From positions 62,001 to 126,000 of the forward strand of contig CAXTSE010000001.1 of NCBI GenBank assembly GCA_964246985.1: DNA of 64,000 nucleotides. Reading direction: 5' to 3'. The position numbers and the translations under genes were made by a program. Numbering within the stretch: the stretch's first letter is position 1; each line of letters starts with the position of its first letter. The DNA is from CAXTSE01 sp964246985. GTDB taxonomy: Bacteria > Actinomycetota > Actinomycetes > Actinomycetales > Microbacteriaceae. The notes beneath the pieces were generated by a model. It made no database searches. It saw only the letters and a list, made by a program, of their open reading frames with translations, and was not told the DNA's origin. Shown one piece after another: positions 19,695 through 29,277 of the stretch.

Positions 19695-19775
19695 ATGGAC
19701 ATCCGCAACCACGATCGACAGATCGCATTCACGTTCGCCGGCTTCGTCGGCGTCTCCTCCGTCCTGGTCGGCTAG
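19695..19775 (+). CDS. 26-residue peptide, possible leader peptide
   Basis: MDIRNHDRQIAFTFAGFVGV then SSVLVG; the ATG has GAAAGGAG about five bases upstream, one of the best ribosome-binding sites in the window. The peptide is charged at its N-terminus and hydrophobic in its second half, so it could be a tiny membrane peptide or a translated leader. It lies 216 bp upstream of a small gene at 19992 with hairpin-forming sequence between them, such as CCGCCGACACGATCGGCGG (around 19905-19924). Too short to identify. Confidence 0.5.
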   Translation: MDIRNHDRQIAFTFAGFVGVSSVLVG

Positions 19776-19991
19776 CGCGTCCCGCGCCGCCGTCTACGAC
19801 GGTGGCGACGCTCTCGAAGCCCAACCGGGCCGAGCCGCTCTCTGCGGCTGCAGTCCTCGGTCACGCCCCGTCCCCGGCTCGCGCCTCGCGTGTGGCCGGT
19901 CCCCCGCCGACACGATCGGCGGCTTCCGGAGCGCAGGCACCCCTGCCGCTCCTCGGCATCCCCGGATGCAGCCCGGATGAGGACAATCACC

Positions 19992-20264
19992 ATGAACACC
20001 ACCCTGACGACCACCGGTCGTCCCACCCACCCGCCCCAACCCGACGAGCGTCAGGCACTCGTCACGCGACGCGTCGGCGTCGTGGATCGCGCCGCCCTGC
20101 ACCTCGGGATGGCGCTGATCAGATGGGGTCGCCGCCCCGTCGCGGGACTCGAGCGTCGAGCAACCCGCGTCGAGCGCGCCCTGGCGCTGCATGAGCTGGA
20201 GGAGCACCTCCGGCAGCAGCCCGCGGCCGCGCTCTGGGCGGTCCATCAGTCGCACCTGCGATGA
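19992..20264 (+). CDS. 90-residue basic hypothetical protein
   Basis: MNTTLTTTGRPTHPPQPDER followed by an arginine-rich amphipathic region (LVTRRVGVVDRAALHLGMAL, IRWGRRPVAGLERRATRVER) and a helical end. Basic and probably nucleic-acid- or membrane-surface-associated; no known domain recognised. I chose ATG 19992, which has AGGA eight bases upstream; ATG 19977 is in frame but has no ribosome-binding site. It is probably on the same transcript as the 26-residue peptide. Confidence 0.6.
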   Translation: MNTTLTTTGRPTHPPQPDERQALVTRRVGVVDRAALHLGMALIRWGRRPVAGLERRATRVERALALHELEEHLRQQPAAALWAVHQSHLR

Positions 20265-20351
20265 GCTCCATCAGCTCGTCTCGTCAGCGGTGTGGGCGCG
20301 TGCCCGGCGCGCCCACACCCCGACGTCGGTAGCCCGTGCGAGAGTCGGCAC

Positions 20352-20939
20352 GTGCCGCTCGACTTCACCTCCATCGACTTCGAGACGGCCAACGGATCGC
20401 CCGCCAGCGCCTGCTCCGTCGGGCTCGTGAAGGTGCGTGACGGCCAGGTCGTCGACCGCATCGGCTGGTTCATCCAGCCTCCGCTCGGCCACGACCATTT
20501 CGTCGACTGGAACACCCGCATCCACGGCATCACCGCCGACATGGTCATCGGCGCTCCCGACTGGCCGGCGCAGCTGCTCGACATGATGGCCTTCACCGGC
20601 GACGACATCCTGGTCGCCCACAACGCCGGATTCGACATGGGCGTCATCAAGGCGGCGTGCGTCGCCACCGGGATGGCCATCCCGTCGTACGCCTACCTCT
20701 GCAGCCTGCAGGTCGCCCGCAAGACCTACCACCTCGACAGCTATCGCCTGCCGATGGCAGCGATGGCCGCCGGCTTCGAGGACTTCCCGCACCACGACGC
20801 GGTCGCCGATGCCGAGGCCTGCGCCGCGATCATGATCCACGCGGCCGACCGCCACGGCGCGGTCGACCTGCACGAGCTGGCCGCGTTGTCCGGTGTGCGG
20901 GTCTATGCGACCGTGCCGCCGGCCGCGGCCGTCGCGTAG
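20352..20939 (+). CDS. DEDDh 3'-5' exonuclease domain protein
   Basis: 195-residue exonuclease of the DnaQ/RNase T fold. ExoI is FTSIDFETANGS (Asp and Glu), ExoII is VAHNAGFDMGV, and ExoIII is FPHHDAVADAEACA with the catalytic His and Asp, so all metal ligands are present. A trimming or proofreading-like nuclease acting on single-stranded DNA or RNA ends; no polymerase domain. GTG 20352 (MPLDFTSIDFE) is the most sensible start because upstream residues are unlike protein. Confidence 0.88.
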   Translation: MPLDFTSIDFETANGSPASACSVGLVKVRDGQVVDRIGWFIQPPLGHDHFVDWNTRIHGITADMVIGAPDWPAQLLDMMAFTGDDILVAHNAGFDMGVIKAACVATGMAIPSYAYLCSLQVARKTYHLDSYRLPMAAMAAGFEDFPHHDAVADAEACAAIMIHAADRHGAVDLHELAALSGVRVYATVPPAAAVA

Positions 20940-20956
20940 CGCACCGACACGCGGGC

Positions 20957-20971
20957 GCGATCCTTATCGAG
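20957..20971 (+). promoter_or_regulatory. 15-bp element shared by two lipoprotein genes, copy 1
   Basis: GCGATCCTTATCGAG, ending 42 nt before the next ATG (21013). The same element with one base changed occurs at 21691-21705 at the identical distance from the paralogous gene. Confidence 0.55.
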
Positions 20972-21012
20972 CGCGCCTCGACGCTACGCCGACCGAACAC
21001 GAGACTGAGCGC

Positions 21013-21663
21013 ATGGCGTCTACGTCCCGTTTCATCGCCGTCAGCGGGGCGGCGATCGCCCTCGTCCTCAGTGTGTCCGCCTGCGGGGTGGCCGCGCCAC
21101 AGGAATCGACCCCGACCGTCGCCGAGACGTCGTCGCCCACCGCCGACCCCACCCGACCGGCAGAGAGCCCGGCAGTCATACTCGGCGTGGCCGGGCTCAG
21201 CGTCAATCCGCGCGTCGGGCTGATCCCTCCTGACGCAACGGTCACGAGGGATCAGCCCGACGCGGTCATCGCGCTCCTGACCGGGCTCTTCGGGGAGCCG
21301 ACGATGGAGTCGACCCCATTCGGCGACGACTATCGATGGGATGGAGTCAGCGCGAACGTCAGAGGTTGGGCCGTCATCCGATTCGAGACTGCATCGCTCG
21401 CGGGTTATCAACTGCGAACCAGCGAGGGTGTCGCCGTCGGAGCGAGTCGCGCCGAAGTGCTGTCCCTCGCGCACGTGGATGACGGGTACGACGGCGACGG
21501 CGACGGCCAGCCCGACGCCATCGGGCTGGAGCCGGTGGAGGAACCGGGCACCGAGTCCCTCTTGATGCCCGGCGCCGTGGGCACGAGCTACGTCGACGCG
21601 CTCTTCGACGGGGACACGGTGTCGGCTCTCGTCGCCCCGAGCGGCGACTGGCAGGACGTCTAG
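21013..21663 (+). CDS. hypothetical lipoprotein, paralog 1
   Basis: 216-residue exported lipoprotein (MASTSRFIAVSGAAIALVLS, lipobox VSAC), a Thr/Ser/Pro-rich linker, then a domain with GLSVNPRVG, ALLTGLFGEPTMES, YRWDGVSANV and GVAVGASRAEVLS. The order of blocks parallels the next gene (FGxP, YxW, a late acidic glycine-rich stretch), so the two are diverged duplicates. GAGACT at 21001-21006 ends 6 nt before ATG 21013. An acidic DDGYDGDGDGQPD stretch could bind calcium. No function known. Confidence 0.75.
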   Translation: MASTSRFIAVSGAAIALVLSVSACGVAAPQESTPTVAETSSPTADPTRPAESPAVILGVAGLSVNPRVGLIPPDATVTRDQPDAVIALLTGLFGEPTMESTPFGDDYRWDGVSANVRGWAVIRFETASLAGYQLRTSEGVAVGASRAEVLSLAHVDDGYDGDGDGQPDAIGLEPVEEPGTESLLMPGAVGTSYVDALFDGDTVSALVAPSGDWQDV

Positions 21664-21690
21664 CTCCGCACCGAGCCCTGGTGCCGCGAT

Positions 21691-21705
21691 GCGATCGTTA
21701 TCGAG
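21691..21705 (+). promoter_or_regulatory. 15-bp element shared by two lipoprotein genes, copy 2
   Basis: GCGATCGTTATCGAG, ending 42 nt before ATG 21747; 14 of 15 bases match copy 1 at 20957-20971. Confidence 0.55.
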
Positions 21706-21746
21706 ACAGAGCCACCTGTCGGCGCGAGCCAGCCACACTGGGGACC

Positions 21747-22418
21747 ATGCGCATCCGTCTTGCTGGGGGATTGCTTCTGGCTCTGTTGATCGGGCTCGTC
21801 GGCTGCACGAGTTCGACCCCGGTCGTGTCGACACCTGCGGCGAGTCAACCCGCACCCGAGACGACGCCGGTCATGACGCCGACGCCGGCCGCGGATCGCG
21901 TCGCCGAGATCGTTCTGACGAACGCCGGCCTGCGGGTCCTCGACAGCGCGGGCGCCGTGTCGTTCGAGGTCGGCGGCAACGACTGGTCGGACGACCTGCT
22001 CGCCGCCCTGACCGACGAGCACGGCACCCCGGAGGTCAGCGAGACCCCGATCAGCACCCACGAGTTCCCGACGACGGTCTACTCGTGGGGCGGACTGTTC
22101 CTCGCACAGGTGCACTACGACTCCGGGCCGGGTACGCGCGTGACGTTGGGGGCCGCCGGACTTCCGGCCGGAGTCGTTGCTCGCACCGAGGGCGGCGTCA
22201 CGCTGCAGACGTCCTACGATGATCTTCTGGCGCGCGCGACGACCCCGCCGTACGAATTCGACTACGACGGGACTGCCAGGACGGCCTTCTACATCGAGGG
22301 GGATGGGAGCCAGGCGGGCACCGACGGCTGCTACGAGGCCGCCATCTATGTCGTCTTCGATCGCACGAGTTCGCGCGTCGAGAACATAGTCGCACCGGAC
22401 ATCAGCTGCCGCCCCTGA
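21747..22418 (+). CDS. hypothetical lipoprotein, paralog 2
   Basis: 223-residue lipoprotein: signal MRIRLAGGLLLALLIGLV with lipobox GC, a Thr/Pro-rich linker, then a domain with LTNAGLRVLDSAGAVSFEVG, ALTDEHGTPEVSE, YSWGGLFLAQVHY and a C-terminal GCYEAAIYVVFDR...DISC. It corresponds block by block to the lipoprotein just upstream. Two cysteines near the C-terminus could form a disulfide. CACACT at 21734-21739 lies 7 nt before the ATG. Function unknown; no transport genes adjoin. Confidence 0.75.
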   Translation: MRIRLAGGLLLALLIGLVGCTSSTPVVSTPAASQPAPETTPVMTPTPAADRVAEIVLTNAGLRVLDSAGAVSFEVGGNDWSDDLLAALTDEHGTPEVSETPISTHEFPTTVYSWGGLFLAQVHYDSGPGTRVTLGAAGLPAGVVARTEGGVTLQTSYDDLLARATTPPYEFDYDGTARTAFYIEGDGSQAGTDGCYEAAIYVVFDRTSSRVENIVAPDISCRP

Positions 22419-22475
22419 GACGCGACGGTGTGCCCGTCGCCGCCCCGGAGTGCGCCGTCCGCCCGCGGCTCGCGC

Positions 22476-23969
<1,494 letters not shown>

Positions 23970-23994
23970 GTTCCCGATGCTAGAGGTAAGACAT

Positions 23995-24002
23995 TTCGCG
24001 AA
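23995..24002. promoter_or_regulatory. palindrome TTCGCGAA at the mmsA -35 region
   Basis: Perfect 8-bp palindrome flanked by ACAT and CATTT, about 13 bp upstream of the mmsA -10 box. Its position suits an operator overlapping the -35. Confidence 0.35.
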
Positions 24003-24032
24003 CATTTTTCTGCGCGCGGGGCGCTCTCACCG

Positions 24033-24109
24033 GTTCTGCAGGAGTTCGGGCCCGCGGTCGCACGCGGGATGCGCTCCGGCTCCTGCAGAACGCGGATCTC
24101 CTGCAGAAC
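24033..24109. repeat. three copies of a 12-bp word, one inverted
   Basis: GTTCTGCAGGAG at 24033-24044 is the reverse complement of CTCCTGCAGAAC found at 24080-24091 and 24098-24109. The first pair can form a 12-bp stem with a 35-nt loop. They lie in the mmsA/rmuC divergent intergenic region. Confidence 0.7.
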
Positions 24110-24155
24110 GGACGGTCGCGCCGGCGATGTCGGCAGAGGTTGCGACACTGTCGGC

Positions 24156-25562
24156 ATGGATCCTCTCGTCGCCCTCCTGATCGGACTCGCCGTCGGCGTG
24201 CTGCTCGGCGCCCTCATCGGTGCGCTCATCGTGCGGTCGCGCGTCGCGAGCACCGCTGCGGCACGGCCTGCGGATGTCGACCCGGCCCTGCTCGAGGCCC
24301 GTCACGCCGCCGCGGTGGCCGAGCTCCACTCGCGCGAGGCGGTGGCGCGCTCGCAGATCGCCGCGCAGCTGGCGGCCGCCGAGGCGTCGATCGGCGGCCT
24401 CCGCGAGCAGCTCGCCGCCACGCAGGAGCAGTACCGCGACACGATGGACCGCGCTCGCGCCGAGGCGAAGGAACGCGAGTCCGCCGCGGCGGCCGAGAGC
24501 AAGGTGCTGCAGGCCCTCGCGCCTGTCAAGGAGTCGCTCGCCGGCATGCAGGCGAAGGTCACGGAGCTCGAGACCCAGCGCAACCAGCAGCACGGCGAGC
24601 TCGCCCAGCAGCTGAAGGCCGCAGCCGAGTCGGAGGAGCGCCTGCGCGCGACGGCCGAGTCGCTCTCGTCGGCGCTCAAGAACAACGCGACCCGCGGGGT
24701 GTGGGGCGAGACCCAGCTGCGCGCGGTGGTCGAGTCGGCAGGGATGCTCGAGCACGTCAACTTCGACGTGCAGACCAGCATCCAGGTCGAGGGCCGCACC
24801 TCGCGGCCCGACATGATCGTGCGACTTCCCGGCGGCAAGAGCATCGCCGTCGACGCGAAGGTGCCGTTCAACTCCTACCTCGAGGCGTCGGAGATCCCGT
24901 CGACCGGGTCTCCTGCGGAGCTGGCGCGCCGCGAGGTGCTCATCAAGCAGCACGTCAAAGCCGTCCGCGACCATGTGACGGCCCTCGGCTCCCGCAGCTA
25001 CTGGGACGGCCTCGACTCGAGTCCCGAGATGGTGGTCGCGTTCATCCCGAGCGAGTCGCTGCTGTCGGCCGCGCTCGAAGCCGACCGCTCGATCATGGAC
25101 TTCGCGTTCAGCAAGCACGTCGCCCTCGCCTCACCCGTGACCCTGTTCTCGGTGCTCAAGGCGGTCGCCGTCAGCTGGCGCCACGAGGCCGTCACGAGCG
25201 AGGCGAAGGCGCTCTTCGACGTCAGCCGTGAGCTCTACGGACGCCTCACCACGCTCGCGACCCACGTGGACAAGCTCGGTCGCTCGATCGAGCGCAGCGT
25301 GAAGGACTACAACACTTTCGTGGGCTCGCTGGAGCGCCAGGTGCTCCCCTCGGCCCGCCGACTCAGCCAGCTCGACGAGTCGAAGGTGCTGCCCCCGCTG
25401 GGCGAGATCGAAGAGGACACGCGCGAGCTGAGCTCCTCCGATCTCAACGCCGCCCTGGAGTTCGCCGCGCTCGAGGAGACCGGTGTCGGCCGTCCCGAGC
25501 TCGACCTCGGCCTGCTCGATCCGGGTGTCACGCCGATCGACACGAAGAGCAAGCGGGCGTAG
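24156..25562 (+). CDS. rmuC: DNA recombination protein RmuC
   Basis: 468-residue protein: one N-terminal membrane segment (MDPLVALLIGLAVGVLLGAL), a long coiled coil (about residues 45-190, rich in Ala, Glu, Gln), then the RmuC nuclease-like domain with NNATRGVWGETQLRAVVESA, RPDMIVRLPGGKSIAVDAK and YWDGLDSSPEMVVAFIPSES. The Asp and Lys of the IAVDAKVP block match PD-(D/E)xK-type catalytic residues. RmuC limits inversion at inverted repeats. GACACT at 24144-24149 ends 6 nt before ATG 24156. The much longer frame reaching back to 22983 is antisense to mmsA. Confidence 0.94.
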   Translation: MDPLVALLIGLAVGVLLGALIGALIVRSRVASTAAARPADVDPALLEARHAAAVAELHSREAVARSQIAAQLAAAEASIGGLREQLAATQEQYRDTMDRARAEAKERESAAAAESKVLQALAPVKESLAGMQAKVTELETQRNQQHGELAQQLKAAAESEERLRATAESLSSALKNNATRGVWGETQLRAVVESAGMLEHVNFDVQTSIQVEGRTSRPDMIVRLPGGKSIAVDAKVPFNSYLEASEIPSTGSPAELARREVLIKQHVKAVRDHVTALGSRSYWDGLDSSPEMVVAFIPSESLLSAALEADRSIMDFAFSKHVALASPVTLFSVLKAVAVSWRHEAVTSEAKALFDVSRELYGRLTTLATHVDKLGRSIERSVKDYNTFVGSLERQVLPSARRLSQLDESKVLPPLGEIEEDTRELSSSDLNAALEFAALEETGVGRPELDLGLLDPGVTPIDTKSKRA

Positions 25563-25565
25563 GCG

Positions 25566-27545
25566 CTACTCGACCTCCGGCACCGCCGACGCGAACTGGG
25601 CCTCGTAGAGGCGCGCGTATGCGCCGCCCGCCGCGAGCAGCTGCTCGTGACTTCCCTGCTCGACGATCGCGCCGGCCTCCATCACGAGGATCAGGTCAGC
25701 ATCGCGGATGGTCGACAGCCGGTGCGCGATGACGAACGACGTGCGGTCCTTGCGGAGGTCGCTCATGGCGCGCTGCACCAGCAGCTCGGTGCGGGTGTCG
25801 ACCGAGCTGGTCGCCTCGTCGAGGATCAGGACGCCCGGCCGAGCGAGGAACGCCCGCGCGATCGTGATGAGCTGCTTCTCGCCCGCCGACACGTTGCCGC
25901 CCTCGTCGTCGAGCACCGTGTCGTACCCGTCCGGAAGCGAGTGCACGAAGCGGTCGACGTAGGCGGCCTCGGCGGCGGCGCGGATCTCGTCCTCCGTCGC
26001 GTCGGTGCGTCCGTACGCGATGTTGTCGCGGATCGTGCCCTGGAAGAGCCAGGTGTCCTGCAGCACCATGCCCGTGCGCGAGCGCAGCGCGGCGCGCGTC
26101 ATCTGGGTGATGTCGACGCCGTCGAGGGTGATGCGTCCGGCGTCGAGCTCGTAGAACCTCATCACGAGGTTGACCAGCGTGGTCTTGCCCGCGCCGGTCG
26201 GGCCGACGATGGCGACCGTCGATCCGGGCTCCGCCACGAGCGAGAGATCGTCGATCAGCGGGGTGTCGGCCTCGTATCGGAACGACACGTGCTCGAAGGC
26301 CAGCCGCCCGCTCGCCGCGCTCGGCGCGGGGGTCTCGGTGGCATCCGGGTCCTGCTCCTCGGCGTCGAGCAGCTCGAACACGCGCTCGGCGCTCGCCACC
26401 CCCGACTGCAGCAGGTTGGCCATCGAGCCGAGCTGCGCGATCGGCTGGGTGAACTGCCGCGAGTACTGGATGAACGCCTGCACGTTGCCGAGCGAGATGC
26501 CGCCGCCCGCGACCATCACGCCGCCGACGACGGCGATCACGACGTAGACGAGGTTGCCGATGAAGGTGGTGGCGGGCATGATCAGGCCGCTGATGAACTG
26601 GGCGCCGAAGCTCGCTGTGAACAGCTCGTCGTTCTTCTCGGCGAACCGCGCCTCGACCTCGCGGTGGCGCCCGAAGACCTTCACCAGCGCGTGGCCGGAG
26701 TAGCCCTCCTCGATCTGCGCGTTGAGCTCGCCGGTGTGGGTCCACTGCGCCACGAACAGCTTCTGCGAGCGCTTGGCGATCACGACCGTCACGCCCAGGG
26801 TGAGCGGGATCGTGATGAGCGCGATGACGGCGAGAAGCGGCGAGATCACGAACATCATGGCGAGCACTCCGACGACCGTGAGCACCGCGGTGAACGCCTG
26901 GCTCAGCGTCTGCTGGAGGCTCTGCGAGACGTTGTCGATGTCGTTGGTGACCCGGCTGAGCAGCTCGCCGCGCGGCATCTTGTCGAAGTACGCCAGCGGC
27001 AGCCGGTGGATCTTGGTCTCGACGTCCTCGCGCAGCCGGTACACGGTGCGCTGCGTGACGCCGTTCAGCACGTACCCCTGCAGGTACGAGAACACCGACG
27101 AGAGCACATAGAGCAATAGCACGATGCCGAGCACCAGCTGCAGCCGTGAGAAGTCGATGCCCTGACCGGGGTCGAGGGTGAGGTTGCGGATGAGGTCGGC
27201 CTGCTGCTGATCCGCCGGGTCGCTCGAGGCGTCGAGCTGCGCCACGATCTCGTCCTGCGAGACGCCCGCCGGCAGCTGCGCCGAGATGACGCCCTCGAAG
27301 ATGATGTCGGTGGCCTGGCCGAGCACCTTGGGACCGATGACGGCGAGGAGCACGGCGAGCACGCCCAGCACCACGACGAGGATGAGCGGGGTGCGCTCGG
27401 GTCGGAGGCGGCCGAGCAGCCGTCGGGCGGACGGACCGAACCGCATGCTCTTCTCGGCGGGCATGCCGATGCCCGCGAACGGGCCTCCCCCACCGGGACC
27501 GGGTCGACGCGGGGGCGGAGCCACCGGGTTGCGCGTGGTGCTCAT
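25566..27545 (-). CDS. ABC exporter half-transporter (membrane + ATPase), subunit B
   Basis: 659-residue type I ABC exporter. Membrane domain about residues 50-390 with a long extracytoplasmic loop after the first helix (about residues 85-140, Gln/Asp-rich); nucleotide-binding domain with Walker A AIVGPTGAGKTTLVNL, Q-loop GMVLQDTWLFQG, signature NVSAGEKQLITIARAF, Walker B GVLILDEATSSVD and H-loop IAHRLSTIRDAD. Signature VSAGE is a variant of LSGGQ, common when two half-transporters pair asymmetrically. Its ATG overlaps the stop of the partner (27542-27545), so the heterodimer is made in one unit. Substrate unknown; drug or lipid export likely. Confidence 0.93.
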   Translation of the reverse strand: MSTTRNPVAPPPRRPGPGGGGPFAGIGMPAEKSMRFGPSARRLLGRLRPERTPLILVVVLGVLAVLLAVIGPKVLGQATDIIFEGVISAQLPAGVSQDEIVAQLDASSDPADQQQADLIRNLTLDPGQGIDFSRLQLVLGIVLLLYVLSSVFSYLQGYVLNGVTQRTVYRLREDVETKIHRLPLAYFDKMPRGELLSRVTNDIDNVSQSLQQTLSQAFTAVLTVVGVLAMMFVISPLLAVIALITIPLTLGVTVVIAKRSQKLFVAQWTHTGELNAQIEEGYSGHALVKVFGRHREVEARFAEKNDELFTASFGAQFISGLIMPATTFIGNLVYVVIAVVGGVMVAGGGISLGNVQAFIQYSRQFTQPIAQLGSMANLLQSGVASAERVFELLDAEEQDPDATETPAPSAASGRLAFEHVSFRYEADTPLIDDLSLVAEPGSTVAIVGPTGAGKTTLVNLVMRFYELDAGRITLDGVDITQMTRAALRSRTGMVLQDTWLFQGTIRDNIAYGRTDATEDEIRAAAEAAYVDRFVHSLPDGYDTVLDDEGGNVSAGEKQLITIARAFLARPGVLILDEATSSVDTRTELLVQRAMSDLRKDRTSFVIAHRLSTIRDADLILVMEAGAIVEQGSHEQLLAAGGAYARLYEAQFASAVPEVE

Positions 27546-29275
27546 GCCGCCTCCTCGGCCGAGAGCTGCGATGCGACGATCTCGGCGTACTCGGGCGAGC
27601 TGTCGAGCAGCTCGCGGTGGGTGCCGACACCGGCGACCGCGCCGTCCTCCAGCACGATGATCTGGTCGGCGTCGAGGATGGTCGACACCCGCTGGGCGAC
27701 GACGATGAACGTCGCGTCGCCCACCTCGCGCGCCAGAGCGGCTCGGAGCCTGGCGTCGGTGGCCGTGTCGAGCGCCGAGAACGAGTCGTCGAAGACGTAG
27801 ATCTCGGGCCGCTTGACGAGCGCCCGCGCGATGGCGAGCCGCTGCCGCTGCCCGCCCGAGACGTTGGTGCCGCCCTGCGAGATCGGCGCCTCGAGCTTCT
27901 CGGGCATCTCCTCGACGAAGTCGCGGCCCTGGGCGATCTCGAGCGCGCGCCACAGCTCGTCGTCGGTGGCGTCCGGGTTGCCGTAGCGGAGGTTGGATGC
28001 CACGGTGCCGCTGAAGAGGTACGCGCGCTGCGGCACCAGGCCGATGCGCCCCCACAGCAGGTCCGGGTCGAGCTCGCGCACGTCGACCCCGTCGACGAGC
28101 ACCGCACCTCCGGTCACGTCGAAGAGCCGCGGGAGGAGGCTGACGAGCGTCGTCTTGCCCGACCCCGTCGATCCGACGATGGCGGTGGTCTGCCCCGGCC
28201 GCGCCGTGAACGAGACGTCGCGCAGGACCGGCTGCTCGGCGCCCGGATAGCTGAAGGCGGCGGACCGGAGCTCGACCTGCCCGTGCGCTCGCAGCTCGGT
28301 GACCGGCGCCGTCGGCGCGACGACGCTCGACGTGGGGTCGAGCACCTCGCCGATGCGATCGGCCGACACCGCGGCGCGCGGCAGCAGGAACGCCAGGAAG
28401 GTGGCCATCATGACCGCCGTCAGGATCTGGATGAGGTAGCTGAGGAAGGCGGTGAGCGACCCGACCTGCAGGCTGCCGTCCTGGATCCGGTACGCCCCGA
28501 ACCACAGCACGGCCACGCTCGACACGTTGAGCACCAGCATGACGATCGGGAACATCAGGGCGAACAGCCGACCGGCCTTCATCGCGGTCTCGGTGACCGC
28601 ATCGTTGGCGACGGCAAAGCGAGCGGTCTCGACCGGCTCCCGCACGAAGGCCCGCACGACGCGGATGCCCATCAGCTGCTCGCGCAGCACCCGGTTGACG
28701 CCGTCGATGCGCTCCTGCATCTTGCGGAACTGCGGCGTCATCCGCATGACGATCAGGCCGACCGCGACGAGCAGCACGGGAACCGCCACCACCATGATCC
28801 AGCTGAGAGAGGCATCCTCGCGGATCGCGAAGATCACCCCGCCGACCGCCATGATCGGGGTCGACGCGAGCATCGTGCACGACATCAGCACGAGCATCTG
28901 CACCTGCTGCACGTCGTTTGTGGTGCGGGTGATGAGCGACGGGGCGCCGAACTTCGAGACCTCGCGCTCCGAGAACTCGCCGACCCGGTGGAAGATCGCG
29001 CCGCGCAGATCGCGCCCGAACGACATGGCCACGCGGGCTCCGAAGTACACGGCGATGACGGACGCGACGATCTGCCCCAGCGTGATGGCCAGCATGAGGG
29101 CGCCGGTGCGCAGGATGAACCCGGTGTCGCCGGTCGCGACCCCGCGGTCGATGATGTCGGCGTTGAGCGCGGGCAGGTAGAGGGTGGCGATCGTCTGCGC
29201 CGCCTGGAAGATCAGCACCGCGACGAGGAGCGCGCGGTACGGCTTCAGGAAGCGCAGCAGGATGCGACCGAGCAT
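27542..29275 (-). CDS. ABC exporter half-transporter (membrane + ATPase), subunit A
   Basis: 577-residue half-transporter: six membrane helices (about residues 15-310), then an ATPase with Walker A AIVGSTGSGKTTLVSL, Q-loop GLVPQRAYLFSG, signature NVSGGQRQRLAIARAL, and DDSFSALD. The Walker B here ends YVFDDSFSALD, so the catalytic glutamate after Walker B is replaced by serine, while subunit B has DEATS; the pair therefore has one canonical and one degenerate ATP site. GAAAGGA about eight bases upstream supports ATG 29275. It overlaps nothing upstream: the TetR stop is 2 bp before. Confidence 0.93.
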   Translation of the reverse strand: MLGRILLRFLKPYRALLVAVLIFQAAQTIATLYLPALNADIIDRGVATGDTGFILRTGALMLAITLGQIVASVIAVYFGARVAMSFGRDLRGAIFHRVGEFSEREVSKFGAPSLITRTTNDVQQVQMLVLMSCTMLASTPIMAVGGVIFAIREDASLSWIMVVAVPVLLVAVGLIVMRMTPQFRKMQERIDGVNRVLREQLMGIRVVRAFVREPVETARFAVANDAVTETAMKAGRLFALMFPIVMLVLNVSSVAVLWFGAYRIQDGSLQVGSLTAFLSYLIQILTAVMMATFLAFLLPRAAVSADRIGEVLDPTSSVVAPTAPVTELRAHGQVELRSAAFSYPGAEQPVLRDVSFTARPGQTTAIVGSTGSGKTTLVSLLPRLFDVTGGAVLVDGVDVRELDPDLLWGRIGLVPQRAYLFSGTVASNLRYGNPDATDDELWRALEIAQGRDFVEEMPEKLEAPISQGGTNVSGGQRQRLAIARALVKRPEIYVFDDSFSALDTATDARLRAALAREVGDATFIVVAQRVSTILDADQIIVLEDGAVAGVGTHRELLDSSPEYAEIVASQLSAEEAA

Positions 29276-29277
29276 GG

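Noticed and set aside
24033..24109. CRISPR-like array
   Set aside because: Only three 12-bp copies, one inverted, with irregular spacing; no cas genes.
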